Origin: Flavobacterium caeni
GTDB lineage: Bacteria > Bacteroidota > Bacteroidia > Flavobacteriales > Flavobacteriaceae
Direction: 5' to 3'
Assembly (NCBI RefSeq): GCF_900101895.1
Contig: NZ_FMVF01000003.1
Span: forward strand, 328,699 to 392,698
Length of the DNA: 64,000 nt
Shown here: positions 1 through 8,671 of the stretch, one piece after another
Layout of the letters: each line of letters begins with the position of its first letter
Numbering within the stretch: the stretch's first letter is position 1
Made by a program: the position numbers and the translations under genes
Notes under the pieces: generated by a model
Seen by the model: the letters and a program-made list of their open reading frames with translations, nothing else
The model's database searches: none
What the model was told of the DNA's origin: nothing

Positions 1-178
1 CGATGAACGCCGTGGCCGTACCCAAAAACGCGACCACCGTCCACGGGATCGCAATCCATTTCATCCCGCATGCCTGGTACAGCACCGTCGGGATGATGGC
101 GATAAGCGACAACCGGTAAATACAATGTCTTGTCCAGAGGGTGAGTTCTTTGAAGGAGTAGGATTTTCCGGCGTGCAC
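1..178 (-). CDS. Bestrophin-family membrane protein, N-terminal part (runs off window)
   Basis: This is a 59-residue open frame from a GTG at 178 to the window edge, so only the N-terminus is visible. It begins VHAGKSYSFKELTLW, followed by a hydrophobic stretch containing IPTVLY and AIPW, then LGTATAFI. That order (polar start, FKEL, first membrane segment with P-T-V-L-Y, second with I-P-W) is what I know from bacterial bestrophin-like (UPF0187) channels. No ATG lies just upstream, so GTG is taken as the start. It follows the aromatic-catabolism genes on the same strand, separated from them by an AT-rich repeat. A link to that pathway is not implied. Confidence 0.72.
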   Translation of the reverse strand, partial: MHAGKSYSFKELTLWTRHCIYRLSLIAIIPTVLYQACGMKWIAIPWTVVAFLGTATAFI

Positions 179-181
179 GTT

Positions 182-218
182 TAATTATTATTTATTTTTT
201 ATTGTTATTATTTATTGG
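182..218. repeat. TTATTGTTATT-type AT repeat (family R1)
   Basis: This AT-only tract is built from TTATT/TTTATT/TTGTTATT words. Very similar tracts lie at 36001, 39637, 41131, 47467 and 50896. It separates the bestrophin start from the FAH hydrolase stop. Confidence 0.7.
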
Positions 219-229
219 TTTCGGTGCGC

Positions 230-1144
230 TTAGAATTTGATTTCCTTGACGGTGTTGGTCAGCGTACCGATGCCTTGCACAGTGGCTTCTACCACGTCGC
301 CGTCCCACATCCATTCCTGTGGGTTGCGGCCTGCACCAACGCCCGCCGGTGTTCCCGTGGCGATGATGTCGCCGGGCTCGAGCGTGAATACGGTGCTCAA
401 ATCTTCGATAAGGTCGTTGATGTTGAACAGCATGAATTTCGTATTCGAATTTTGTTTTTCGACCCCGTTGAGTTTGAGCGATAAGTTCAAATTGTGCGGA
501 TCGGCGATTTCGTCTTTGGTCACCAAAACAGGACCCATGGGCGCAAATGTGTCCTGGCCTTTCGAGACGATCCATTGCCCGGCACGGCGGCAGTCGCGCG
601 CGCTGATGTCGTTGATGATGGTGTAGCCGAAGACGTAATCGAGCGCGTCTTCTTTCTTGACGTATTTTCCCTTTTTGCCGATGACGACCGCAAGTTCGAC
701 TTCCCAATCGAGTTGCTCGGTGAGGTTGCGGTTGTGCAAAATCTCGGTGTTGTTGGCCGTTACGGTCGTGGGCGGTTTGGAAAAGATGACGGGTTTTTGC
801 GGCAATTCCTTGGACGTATCAAGCGTACGGGCGCTTTCGGCGACGTGTTCGGTATAATTGAGTCCGATGCCGATGATGTTTTTGCGCGGGCGCGGAATGG
901 GTGCCAGCAGCGTCACTTCAGACATAGGTACCGAAACGGCAGCAATCGTATTTTCGTTGGCATGCGCAAGCGCCGATTGGATTCTTTTTACTTCATCGGT
1001 ACCCGCGTCGATAAGATCCAGCATCGAGGCCGCAAAGGTTTCGTTCGATTTGAAACCGAGTTTTTCGATGTCGATGATGGTGTCGTTTTGAAGGATGCCG
1101 ATTTTTTGTTCGTTTGATGTATTTTGGTAGGTGAGTAATTTCAT
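230..1144 (-). CDS. Fumarylacetoacetate hydrolase (FAH)-family hydrolase, likely maleylpyruvate/fumarylpyruvate hydrolase
   Basis: The protein has 304 residues. It carries the FAH catalytic fold signature: IIGIGLNYTEH, then LDWEVELAVVIGK (acidic metal ligands) and the conserved FGYTIINDISARD block, ending with the GDIIATGTPAGVG loop. Family members hydrolyse C-C bonds of acylpyruvates. Because a gentisate dioxygenase gene lies directly upstream, hydrolysis of the ring-cleavage product (maleylpyruvate or fumarylpyruvate) is the likely role. No maleylpyruvate isomerase is seen here, so direct hydrolysis is possible. An in-frame upstream extension exists, but I chose the ATG at 1144 (MKLLTYQN) because the extension is made of repeat-like spacer sequence. 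Confidence 0.85.
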   Translation of the reverse strand: MKLLTYQNTSNEQKIGILQNDTIIDIEKLGFKSNETFAASMLDLIDAGTDEVKRIQSALAHANENTIAAVSVPMSEVTLLAPIPRPRKNIIGIGLNYTEHVAESARTLDTSKELPQKPVIFSKPPTTVTANNTEILHNRNLTEQLDWEVELAVVIGKKGKYVKKEDALDYVFGYTIINDISARDCRRAGQWIVSKGQDTFAPMGPVLVTKDEIADPHNLNLSLKLNGVEKQNSNTKFMLFNINDLIEDLSTVFTLEPGDIIATGTPAGVGAGRNPQEWMWDGDVVEATVQGIGTLTNTVKEIKF

Positions 1145-1217
1145 GTCGAATGTCAAACGTCGAAAGTCAAACGAGAGGACCGCGACGCTCATGATTAATT
1201 ATTAATTGTTAATTGTT
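1142..1217. repeat. Intergenic repeat spacer (degenerate GTCGAAAGTC and TTAATTGTTAATT words)
   Basis: The gap between the FAH gene and the dioxygenase is filled by degenerate GTCnAAnGTC words followed by TTAATTATTAATTG words. They resemble the cleaner tracts at 2320 (R2) and 182 (R1). Confidence 0.45.
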
Positions 1218-2314
1218 TGAAAACCATTATTATCCGGATATTCCTTCTCCTGGTACAATCCCAATTTTTCGATCACCGGCAAATCGTTGAACGAAAACAG
1301 CACCGCGTCTTCGGTTTCGGATAAATTGACGTGTTCGTGGTACACCCAACTCGGCACGCAAAAAATATCGCGCTCCTTCCAGTCAAATCTTTTGCCGCCA
1401 ATGACCGAATAACCCTTGCCCTTGGCGCATTGGTACACGAACGAACCCGTGTGTTTGTGCGCTTTCGTATGTTCGCCCGCGCGCAGGAGTTGGATGGTTG
1501 CGCCCATGGTTTGCATGACGTGGCCGCCCGTCAGCGGGTTGGAATACTGCATCAAAATCCCGTCGAAAGCCGAGCCATCGCTGACTTTGGCCGCGTCCAA
1601 AAGTGCCGGATAAACCGATTTCCAGGAATATTTGAACAGCGGTGAATACGGTTTGTCCCAAACATGGTCGGCGGGAATGACGCCAGACCCGCTGTAACTC
1701 AATGGCGAAAAATTGATCGGATGGGCGAGTGGCTGCTTGCCGTCAAATACCGCATAATCGTTGGCCTCTAAAGCGTTGACGAGTGGAATGTCGAGTCCAT
1801 CCTGCCACACGCAGGTCTTGCCGCCTTCGGCCACACCGTGTTCGTGCCACGTCGAGTTGGGCGTGATGACAAAATCGTTGACTTCAAAAGTAATCTTGTT
1901 GCCATCGACCACCGTATAGCCGCCTTCGCCTTCCATGATGAACCGCAATGCCGAGGCTTTGTGGCGGTGCGCCGACGTACTTTCGCCGGGACGCGTGACC
2001 TGAATTCCCGTGTACAGCCAACCGACGGCCGCCGAAACATCTTTGCGTTTATCGTTAACCAAATACACCACACGGCGTCCGGCTTGTTCGGGCGTCACGA
2101 GATCAGAGGATTTGAGGACCAGCTCGCGCAAATCTTCGTATTTCCAGAGCATCGGCACCGATGATGTGCGCGGTTCCCACGGCTCGATGTCGTTGGCCAC
2201 CGTCCAAAGCGCGCCGGCCCCTAGTGATTCGAGTTCTTTGTAATAGTCTTCGAGCTCGGGCGTATCCTTGACGCGGGCGCGGCCGATGACGTCGTCTGAG
2301 TGTTTTGCTTCCAT
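1202..2314 (-). CDS. Gentisate 1,2-dioxygenase-like bicupin
   Basis: The protein has 370 residues, the usual size for gentisate 1,2-dioxygenases, with two cupin domains. The N-terminal cupin has H116-R-H118 after GESTSA and a third histidine at H157 (STWHEHG), the expected Fe(II) ligand set. The C-terminal cupin repeats the pattern in degenerate form (TKAHKHTGS and WVYHEH). The family opens the ring of gentisate between the carboxyl-bearing and adjacent hydroxyl-bearing carbons to give maleylpyruvate. Relatives accept 1-hydroxy-2-naphthoate, 5-aminosalicylate or 5-nitrosalicylate, so an amino-substituted substrate cannot be excluded. It lies between the nitrilase and the FAH hydrolase on the same strand. 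Confidence 0.85.
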   Translation of the reverse strand: MEAKHSDDVIGRARVKDTPELEDYYKELESLGAGALWTVANDIEPWEPRTSSVPMLWKYEDLRELVLKSSDLVTPEQAGRRVVYLVNDKRKDVSAAVGWLYTGIQVTRPGESTSAHRHKASALRFIMEGEGGYTVVDGNKITFEVNDFVITPNSTWHEHGVAEGGKTCVWQDGLDIPLVNALEANDYAVFDGKQPLAHPINFSPLSYSGSGVIPADHVWDKPYSPLFKYSWKSVYPALLDAAKVSDGSAFDGILMQYSNPLTGGHVMQTMGATIQLLRAGEHTKAHKHTGSFVYQCAKGKGYSVIGGKRFDWKERDIFCVPSWVYHEHVNLSETEDAVLFSFNDLPVIEKLGLYQEKEYPDNNGFQTINN

Positions 2315-2319
2315 AATGT

Positions 2320-2373
2320 TAAGTCGAAAGTCGTAAAGTCATAAAGTCGTAAAGTCAAAAGACTAAGGACTTT
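2320..2373. repeat. GTCGTAAA 9-bp repeat tract (family R2)
   Basis: Tandem 9-bp words of the type CGTAAAGTC/CATAAAGTC fill the gap between dioxygenase and nitrilase. The same words occur at 33017, 33326 and 34768. Confidence 0.75.
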
Positions 2374-2386
2374 AGAACCGAACGCT

Positions 2387-3367
2387 TTACTTGTTTCTGA
2401 ATTCTTCGTGGTTGTCTATAAAGGTAATCTTTTTTGTCGGGGCGACATTTACCCGCAGATCAAAAATATCAAAGCGATTGTAATGCCCCAAGATGTCGTG
2501 CATTTGCTTGGGTTGGATGCATTTGGCCAAATCGATTTCGGCATATACGATGCCTTCTTCGTCGATGAGCGGTTCACCAATGACCGCGCCGTTCGGACCG
2601 ATGAATCCAGAGAATGCAGAGTTTTTTCGCGTCAGTAATTCTTCCGCATTCGGCACATCGGCTTTCATCGCGTCCATGATTTCTTGCGAAATGGTCGAAC
2701 AAGAAACGATCGTAAAGAGTTTGCCTTCGAACGAATGTGCCGCCGCGCGGATCTTGATCGCCTCGGCCATGTTGTAATCGGGTGGGGCCACGGGCAGCGA
2801 AATGTAGTTCGCGATGTGGATCAGTTCGCCTTGGGAGAGCAACGTAAAACGCGCCAAGGTATTTGTATTTTCGCCGCAGGCCAGCGTGCCGATCGGGCCG
2901 ATGTCGGTTTTGTAAACCTTGAGCGACGAACCATCGCCACTTGTCCACGTCAGTTTTTCGGCCCACGTCGGAACGAGTTTGCGGTGTTTGCCTATCAGGT
3001 TGCCTTTGTTGTCGATGATCAAATTCGTATTGTAAATCTCACCAAAACTGTCGCCGCGTTCGTTCATCCCGATGACCACCTGGATGTTGTAATCTGCTGC
3101 CGCCTTGCGGATGCGCGCCATCTCATCACCTTCGGCTGTTACGGAATTTCGGTAGAGTTTTTCATACCACGCGCTGCCTTGTACGGGCGTCATGATCCAA
3201 TTCCAGTACGGATAGCCGGAGATGAACACCTCGGGAAAGGCGATGAGTTGCGCACCATTTTGGGCCGCTTCTTTGATGAACGCGATGGCTTTATCGATGG
3301 TCTTGTCGACGTCGAGAAAAACGGGAGCGGTTTGGACGGTGGCGGCTTTGAATTTTGGGAAATCCAT
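2387..3367 (-). CDS. Nitrilase (carbon-nitrogen hydrolase superfamily)
   Basis: The protein has 326 residues. The catalytic triad of the superfamily is visible: E46 in AFPEVFISGYPYW, K130 in GKHRKLVPT and C164 in LACGENTNTLAR. The CGENTN form around the cysteine and the YPYW block are typical of true nitrilases (branch 1), which turn nitriles into carboxylic acids plus ammonia, rather than of amidases or ureidopropionases. Set in this locus, it could supply an aromatic acid from a nitrile, or act on a nitrogen-containing intermediate; both are inference. A 102-bp AT repeat separates it from the thioesterase upstream, so it may have its own promoter. Confidence 0.85.
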   Translation of the reverse strand: MDFPKFKAATVQTAPVFLDVDKTIDKAIAFIKEAAQNGAQLIAFPEVFISGYPYWNWIMTPVQGSAWYEKLYRNSVTAEGDEMARIRKAAADYNIQVVIGMNERGDSFGEIYNTNLIIDNKGNLIGKHRKLVPTWAEKLTWTSGDGSSLKVYKTDIGPIGTLACGENTNTLARFTLLSQGELIHIANYISLPVAPPDYNMAEAIKIRAAAHSFEGKLFTIVSCSTISQEIMDAMKADVPNAEELLTRKNSAFSGFIGPNGAVIGEPLIDEEGIVYAEIDLAKCIQPKQMHDILGHYNRFDIFDLRVNVAPTKKITFIDNHEEFRNK

Positions 3368-3373
3368 ACTAAA

Positions 3374-3483
3374 GTTATTTTAAATGTTGAATTTTAAATT
3401 TTAAATTCAAAATGCATCCGGTGGAGCGCTCTACGTTAGCCGAAGCATTCAAAATTTAAAATTTATAATTTAAAATTTTAAAA
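3374..3483. repeat. AAATTTTAAATTT repeat pair with inverted arms (family R3)
   Basis: Two AT tracts (3376-3409 and 3447-3483) made of AAATTTTAAATT/CAAAATTTAAAATTT words face each other as inverted copies around a short G+C-richer centre. The second runs into the thioesterase stop codon. The tract could fold as a long hairpin between thioesterase and nitrilase genes. Confidence 0.6.
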
Positions 3484-3886
3484 AGTATTGTTCGATTTTG
3501 GTTCGGGTGTCGTCGGTGAACGGTTCGGCCTTGATGCCGTCGCCCAGTTTGACGTTAACAAGCGTCACCTCGCCCTCGAGACAGGTTTTGTCATTTTCAT
3601 CGGCAAACCGGAATCCGCAGGTCACCGATGCGCCGCCGAGGTTTATCACCCAAAGTTGTTTGGTTAATACATCGCCGATACGCGCGGCTTTCTTGAATTG
3701 CACCTTTAAATCGACGGTAGGAATGCCCACGTTCTGTTCGTGGATTTTCGCGAACGGACGGTCGAGCGCTTCGGCAAACCAATCCTCTACCAGGTCGTTG
3801 AGCATTTCCAGAAAACGAGGGTAAAATACGATGCCGGCATAGTCGACGTGCTTGAAGCGGATGGGTTCGGTTTTGGTAAAATTCAT
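3470..3886 (-). CDS. Hotdog thioesterase, 4-hydroxybenzoyl-CoA thioesterase type
   Basis: The protein has 138 residues, a single hotdog domain. The start motif FKHVDYAGIVFYPRF contains D15, at the place of the catalytic aspartate of the Pseudomonas 4-hydroxybenzoyl-CoA thioesterase. Members hydrolyse aryl- or acyl-CoA esters. In this locus the natural substrate would be the 5-hydroxylated aryl-CoA (gentisyl-CoA or its amino analogue), releasing free acid for the dioxygenase. It starts 11 bp after the stop of the FMN glutamate-synthase-like gene, so the two are probably cotranscribed. Confidence 0.82.
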   Translation of the reverse strand: MNFTKTEPIRFKHVDYAGIVFYPRFLEMLNDLVEDWFAEALDRPFAKIHEQNVGIPTVDLKVQFKKAARIGDVLTKQLWVINLGGASVTCGFRFADENDKTCLEGEVTLVNVKLGDGIKAEPFTDDTRTKIEQYFLKF

Positions 3887-3897
3887 TTAGTTGGGTT

Positions 3898-5481
3898 TTA
3901 AAAACTTTCGGGCGTGGCTTTTTTCCAAGCATAAAACAACCGGTCGGGCACCGTTTCGGGTTGCAACAAACAACCCGTTTTGAGTTCTGGGAACAGCTCT
4001 GCAAAGGTGCGGATGTTGGTCTTGTCGATGCGCATGCTCACCAAATCGCGGTCTACCTTGTCGGGGTGGTCTATGCCCGCCGAGGCCATGAGTTCCATCG
4101 CGGCCTTGACCGTTTCATGCTGGTACCGTGCTACGCGGATGCTTTTTTCTTCGGGGACCAACCCTTTGACCAATCGGGGATCCTGTGTCGCGACGCCGGT
4201 AGGGCAGGTGTTGGCATGACATTCGAGCGCCTGGATGCAGCCCAAGGCAAACATCATCCCGCGTGCCGAATTGCACAAATCGGCGCCCATCGAGAGCGCA
4301 CGGATGATGTCGAACCCGCTGATGACCTTGCCGCTGGCGATGATCTTGATTTCATCCTTAAGTCCAAATCCTACAAGACAATCATGCACAAACGCCAAAG
4401 CATCGCGCAAGGGCATGCCCACGTGGTCCGAATATTCGATCGGGGCCGCGCCGGTTCCGCCTTCGCCGCCATCGACGGTGATGAAATCGAAATAGGTCTT
4501 GGTTTGTACCATCGCCTTACAGATCGCGATGAATTCAGATTTGTTGCCGATGCAAATCTTCATCCCGACCGGTTTCCCGCCAGAGTGCTCGCGCAACACC
4601 TTGATGAAATCCATCAATTCCAAAGGCGTCTTGAACGCCGAATGTTTGGGCGGCGAAATGATGTCGTTGCCTTTTTGCACCAATCGGATGGCCGCAATCT
4701 CATCGGTTACTTTTTCTTTGGGCAAAATGCCGCCGTGCCCGGGTTTGGCGCCTTGCGAGAATTTGATTTCGATCATCTTGACGTTGTCGTAATGCGCGCG
4801 CTCGGTAAAATGCTCGGGCGAAAAATTGCCGTACTGGTCGCGGCAACTGAAATAGCCCGTGCCGATGTTCCACACCACATCGCCGCCCGGCTGTAAATGG
4901 TAGGGGGAAAGCCCGCCTTCGCCCGTGTTGTGGAAAAAGCCGCCTTGCTGGGCACCCGCGTTCAAAGCCAGAATGGCGTTGCGGCTCAGCGATCCGTAAC
5001 TCATCGCGCTGATGTTGAACAGGCTCGCCATATACGGCTTTTTGCATTGCGACGACCCGATGCGTACCTTGGGATTCTGGTCTACGTCCTGGAACGGGAT
5101 GGCCTTGATGCTGTGGTTGATCCACTGGTAGCCCTCGTCGTACACGTTGAGTTGCGTACCGAACGGATGCGAATCGGTTTCTTTTTTACTGCGTTGGTAA
5201 ACAAGGCTGCGCTGCAATCGCGTAAACGGACGGCCCTCGGTGTCGGTTTCTATAAAATACTGCCTTGCGCCGGGCCCGAGCGATTCGAGCAGGTAACGCA
5301 TACGGCCGAACAACGGAAAGTTACGACGGATCGTTCTTTTGGACTGGTACATGTCAAACACGCCCATCCCGATAAGCGGCAGGAAAATCACGAGCAGAAA
5401 AGCAAATTTGAGGTTCACATACATCAAAATGCCCGTGAGCGCAAGGAAGGTGATGCTGGTAACGATGAATACTTTTCTCAT
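3898..5481 (-). CDS. FMN-binding glutamate synthase-family protein, membrane anchored
   Basis: The protein has 527 residues. Two hydrophobic segments occupy roughly residues 5-45. A glutamate-synthase FMN domain follows, with FNISAMSYGSLS, GEGGLSPYH, KPGHGGILP and TVDGGEGGTGAAP, and a C-rich segment (LECHANTCPTGVATQD) that in glutamate synthase belongs to the 3Fe-4S cluster. The glutaminase domain of GltB is absent. Stand-alone proteins of this kind are common in bacteria and mostly uncharacterised. It sits inside the aromatic operon, 16 bp from the gene before and 11 bp from the gene after. Whether it handles amino nitrogen of the substrate is speculation. Confidence 0.85.
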   Translation of the reverse strand: MRKVFIVTSITFLALTGILMYVNLKFAFLLVIFLPLIGMGVFDMYQSKRTIRRNFPLFGRMRYLLESLGPGARQYFIETDTEGRPFTRLQRSLVYQRSKKETDSHPFGTQLNVYDEGYQWINHSIKAIPFQDVDQNPKVRIGSSQCKKPYMASLFNISAMSYGSLSRNAILALNAGAQQGGFFHNTGEGGLSPYHLQPGGDVVWNIGTGYFSCRDQYGNFSPEHFTERAHYDNVKMIEIKFSQGAKPGHGGILPKEKVTDEIAAIRLVQKGNDIISPPKHSAFKTPLELMDFIKVLREHSGGKPVGMKICIGNKSEFIAICKAMVQTKTYFDFITVDGGEGGTGAAPIEYSDHVGMPLRDALAFVHDCLVGFGLKDEIKIIASGKVISGFDIIRALSMGADLCNSARGMMFALGCIQALECHANTCPTGVATQDPRLVKGLVPEEKSIRVARYQHETVKAAMELMASAGIDHPDKVDRDLVSMRIDKTNIRTFAELFPELKTGCLLQPETVPDRLFYAWKKATPESF

Positions 5482-5497
5482 GATTGGTATCTGTATT

Positions 5498-7039
5498 TTA
5501 CTGTTTTATGAACTGGCCGCGCAGCTTTTGCCCCAAGGCCGATGCTTCGACAAAATAGATCCCTGCGGGCAGATGCGCCACATCGATCCGCGCGGTCGCA
5601 AGTGTTTGGACGGTTTTCCCGGTGGCGTCGGTTACCGTCATGATCGCCTTTTCGAACCCATCCGGCAACAAAATGTTCAACACCGATTGGGACGGATTGG
5701 GGAAAATGGTCAGTTCTTTGGTTATAAATTGTTTGGTTGCAAGCGGTTCGGGTTCGAATTTCAAAACCCACAAATCCTGTTGGCCGTGGTTGCCCGAAAC
5801 GTCGCCGTCGTTCGAAGAAGTCCCAGCGGCAGCCAGCAAACTTCCGCTGCTGTCAAAAAGACATGTACCCGCACCATCACTGTTTGTCCCGCCATACAAA
5901 TCATACCATTGCATACCAAGATTGGCATCGAATTTCGCGACGAGCAGGTCTCTGTCGTCAATGCCATGGCTCCCTACAAAATCGCCTCCGTCATAATAAA
6001 TGGACTCGCCCAGGAACACAAACCCGTTGTCGGGCGCGGCCGCGATCGAGATAAAAGAATCGTCCGACAAATTGCCAAAACTCTCGGAATGGACGACGTT
6101 TCCGTTGGTGTCTATTTTAAGCGCCCACGCATCTGTGGTCATGTGAATTGCCCCTTGGTTTTCGGTCAAATCGCCATCGAATGACGCCGTTTGCCCGGCA
6201 ATCAGAAAACCGCCGTCGGCAAGCGAAACAATGCCGTAAAGATAGTCATCGAAAGATCCTCCATAAGTTTCGTTCCACGCAATGCTGCCGTCTGCATTGA
6301 ATTTGGTGACCATACCGTCAGGATATGCAGTGGAAACGCCTAAATTTTCAGAATACGAAAATCCGCTTACGACAAAACTTCCGTCGGCCGCCGCGGCACA
6401 GTACAACGCCGTGTCTTCCGAATCGCCATCGACACGCGTGGCCCATTGGATGTTTCCGGCGCTGTCGGTTTTGATACCCCAGCGGTCTCCGTTCACGGTA
6501 TCACTATCGGGCAAATCGCCATCGGTAGAGGTGGAATTGGCGCAAATGAAGTAGCCGCCATCGGTTGCCAATGCAATTCCCGAACCGTACTCTTCACCCG
6601 TCCCGCCGATGCATTTTTGCCATTGGACGTCGCCTGTCGCATCCAGTTTTACGAGCCAAACATCGGAACCTCCGTGGTGGCCCGAAACATCACCATCGTT
6701 CGAGTAGGTGTTGCCCACGAACACAAATCCGCCATCGGTCGTGGCCTGTATGGCATAGCCACGGTCTGGTTGCGATCCGCCGTATGTTTTATTCCAAACT
6801 GTATTTCCTTCGCCGTCGAGCTTAACCAACCAAGCCGAACCGTTGGGTTCGTTTCCTGCCAGATCACCATCGGTAGCGGTCGCAAACGAGAGTACGGCAT
6901 AACCGCCATCGGCCGTGCGGCAACTCGAAAAACCGAATTCATTTTGGCTGCCGCCTAACGTTTTTTTCCATTCAACGGCGGGTTGGGAGAAAGCGCATGT
7001 GCCCAAAAGCAACATCGAACAAAGTAGTTTTTTTTTCAT
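5498..7039 (-). CDS. Secreted repeat protein with T9SS C-terminal sorting domain
   Basis: The protein has 513 residues: a signal peptide (MKKKLLCSMLLLGTCAFSQ), then about six or seven repeats of roughly 60 residues with the pattern YGGSxxDxG...DGGF...GDVSGxHGGxDxWLVKLDxxG, which suggests a beta-propeller, and a C-terminal sorting domain from about residue 440 (IFPNPSQSVL ... LPAGIYFVE). The sorting domain means export by the type IX system. It has no catalytic motif I recognise. It lies inside the aromatic gene run, 16 bp from each neighbour, so a surface protein is apparently cotranscribed with cytoplasmic catabolic enzymes. Confidence 0.85.
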   Translation of the reverse strand: MKKKLLCSMLLLGTCAFSQPAVEWKKTLGGSQNEFGFSSCRTADGGYAVLSFATATDGDLAGNEPNGSAWLVKLDGEGNTVWNKTYGGSQPDRGYAIQATTDGGFVFVGNTYSNDGDVSGHHGGSDVWLVKLDATGDVQWQKCIGGTGEEYGSGIALATDGGYFICANSTSTDGDLPDSDTVNGDRWGIKTDSAGNIQWATRVDGDSEDTALYCAAAADGSFVVSGFSYSENLGVSTAYPDGMVTKFNADGSIAWNETYGGSFDDYLYGIVSLADGGFLIAGQTASFDGDLTENQGAIHMTTDAWALKIDTNGNVVHSESFGNLSDDSFISIAAAPDNGFVFLGESIYYDGGDFVGSHGIDDRDLLVAKFDANLGMQWYDLYGGTNSDGAGTCLFDSSGSLLAAAGTSSNDGDVSGNHGQQDLWVLKFEPEPLATKQFITKELTIFPNPSQSVLNILLPDGFEKAIMTVTDATGKTVQTLATARIDVAHLPAGIYFVEASALGQKLRGQFIKQ

Positions 7040-7055
7040 GGTTTGGTTTAAGGTT

Positions 7056-8660
7056 TCAATTCTTTAGTTTAAATCGTTGTATTTTCCCCGTTTCGGTTTT
7101 CGGCAACGCATCCACAAAATGAATCTCGCGCGGATACTTATAGGGCGCGGCTGCGCTTTTGAACCATTCTTGTATTTCTTTGGTTTTGGCGTCACTGGCC
7201 AAAGCTTTATTTTTCAAGACGATGTGCGCGCAAACCAACATGCCGCGTTCTTCGTTGGGCAAACCCACGACGGCGCACTCGGCAATGTCTTCATGCCCTA
7301 GCAACACGTTCTCGACCTCGATGGCCGAAATGTTATAGCCCGACGAAATGATCATGTCGTCGCCGCGCGCCACGAACCAGAAATACCCGTCTTCGTCCTT
7401 CTTGAACACGTCGCCGGTAATGTTCCAACCGTTTTCTACGTATTCTTTTTGTTTGTCGGGCGCATTTAAATACTTGCAACCGGTGACACCGCGCACCGCA
7501 AGCCTTCCGGGTTCATTGACAGGCAATTCGCTGCCGTCTGCGCCGATGATTTTGGCCTCGTAACCGTGTACCGGTAACCCGGTCGCGCCCTTGCGCATGT
7601 TGCCCTCGTGCGAGGAGATGAAGATATGCAAAATTTCGGTCGATCCGATACCATCGATGATCTTAAGCCCGGTGGCCGCGTGAAAATCTTCCCAAACCTT
7701 GAACGGCAAGGTTTCGCCTGCCGATACGCATTTGCGCAACGACGCAATATCGAAGTCCTTGACCAGTGTCGTGATGATGCGCCACGCCGTAGGGGCGGTG
7801 AAACAAATCGTGATTTTGTGCCGGTCGATGGCCTGCAACAACAATTCGGGCGTTGGCTTTTCGATCAAAAAAGTTGATGCGCCGTAGTAAAACGGAAACA
7901 AGACCAATCCGCCCAAACCAAACGTAAACCCAAGCGGCGGACTTCCGGTAAAAATGTCTTCTGGCGTGGGTTGCAGCGAATATTTCGGGAAGGCTTCGCA
8001 AATGAGCAAAATGTCGCGGTGAAAATGCGATGTCATCTTGGGTTTGCCCGTCGTTCCCGAGGTGAACCCGATGAGCGCAATCGAGTCGTGTAGTGTATGG
8101 TAGTTCTTGAAATCCTTGGGTTTGGATGCCATCAGTTGCTCCAACTCGCCCGGGTTTTCATTCGATCCGTCGAATGTACAGGTCTGTTTTAGAAACGTCG
8201 ATTGTACGCCCGACATTTCGTCCATGAGCCTTACATCGCACAACGCATGCGATATTTCGGCGCTGTCGATCATCACCGTGAGTTCTTTTTCGCGCAGCAA
8301 AGGCATGGTCGCCACGACAATCCCGCCGGCTTTGAGCACCGCGAACCAACACGCCACGAACATGGGGTTGTTGGCCGATCGTATCAAGACACGGTTGCCC
8401 GATACCATTCCCAAATCGTCGACGAGTACATGCGCGATCTGGTTCGACTTGTCGTACAAATCCTGGTACGTCCAGATTTCTGTGAACGTGCTGATGGCCA
8501 CGCGATTGCCGCGTCCTTGCTTGATGTGGTCGTCGAGCAATCGGTCTACGCAATTCAAACTTTCGGGAAACTGAAAGTCGGGATGGTCCAAAATGTAGTC
8601 GGGCTGCAATTCCTGCAAAGGCAGGTGTTCGTGCGCAAAATTGTCGGCGTAATGTTTCAC
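7056..8660 (-). CDS. Aryl-CoA ligase (benzoate/anthranilate-CoA ligase type)
   Basis: The protein has 534 residues of the AMP-forming acyl-CoA synthetase superfamily. The phosphate loop reads GFTSGTTGKPKMTSH near residue 200, the adenylate site includes GIGSTEILHIF, and the catalytic lysine is in KTETGKIQRFK close to the C-terminus. Length and the ACWFAVLKAGGIVVATMPLLR block match benzoate-CoA ligase-like enzymes. It ends 16 bp before the repeat protein and starts 11 bp after the monooxygenase stop. The reaction is aromatic acid + ATP + CoA to aryl-CoA. The monooxygenase next door points to salicylate or anthranilate as substrate. Confidence 0.85.
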   Translation of the reverse strand: MKHYADNFAHEHLPLQELQPDYILDHPDFQFPESLNCVDRLLDDHIKQGRGNRVAISTFTEIWTYQDLYDKSNQIAHVLVDDLGMVSGNRVLIRSANNPMFVACWFAVLKAGGIVVATMPLLREKELTVMIDSAEISHALCDVRLMDEMSGVQSTFLKQTCTFDGSNENPGELEQLMASKPKDFKNYHTLHDSIALIGFTSGTTGKPKMTSHFHRDILLICEAFPKYSLQPTPEDIFTGSPPLGFTFGLGGLVLFPFYYGASTFLIEKPTPELLLQAIDRHKITICFTAPTAWRIITTLVKDFDIASLRKCVSAGETLPFKVWEDFHAATGLKIIDGIGSTEILHIFISSHEGNMRKGATGLPVHGYEAKIIGADGSELPVNEPGRLAVRGVTGCKYLNAPDKQKEYVENGWNITGDVFKKDEDGYFWFVARGDDMIISSGYNISAIEVENVLLGHEDIAECAVVGLPNEERGMLVCAHIVLKNKALASDAKTKEIQEWFKSAAAPYKYPREIHFVDALPKTETGKIQRFKLKN

Positions 8661-8671
8661 GAATTTGTTGT

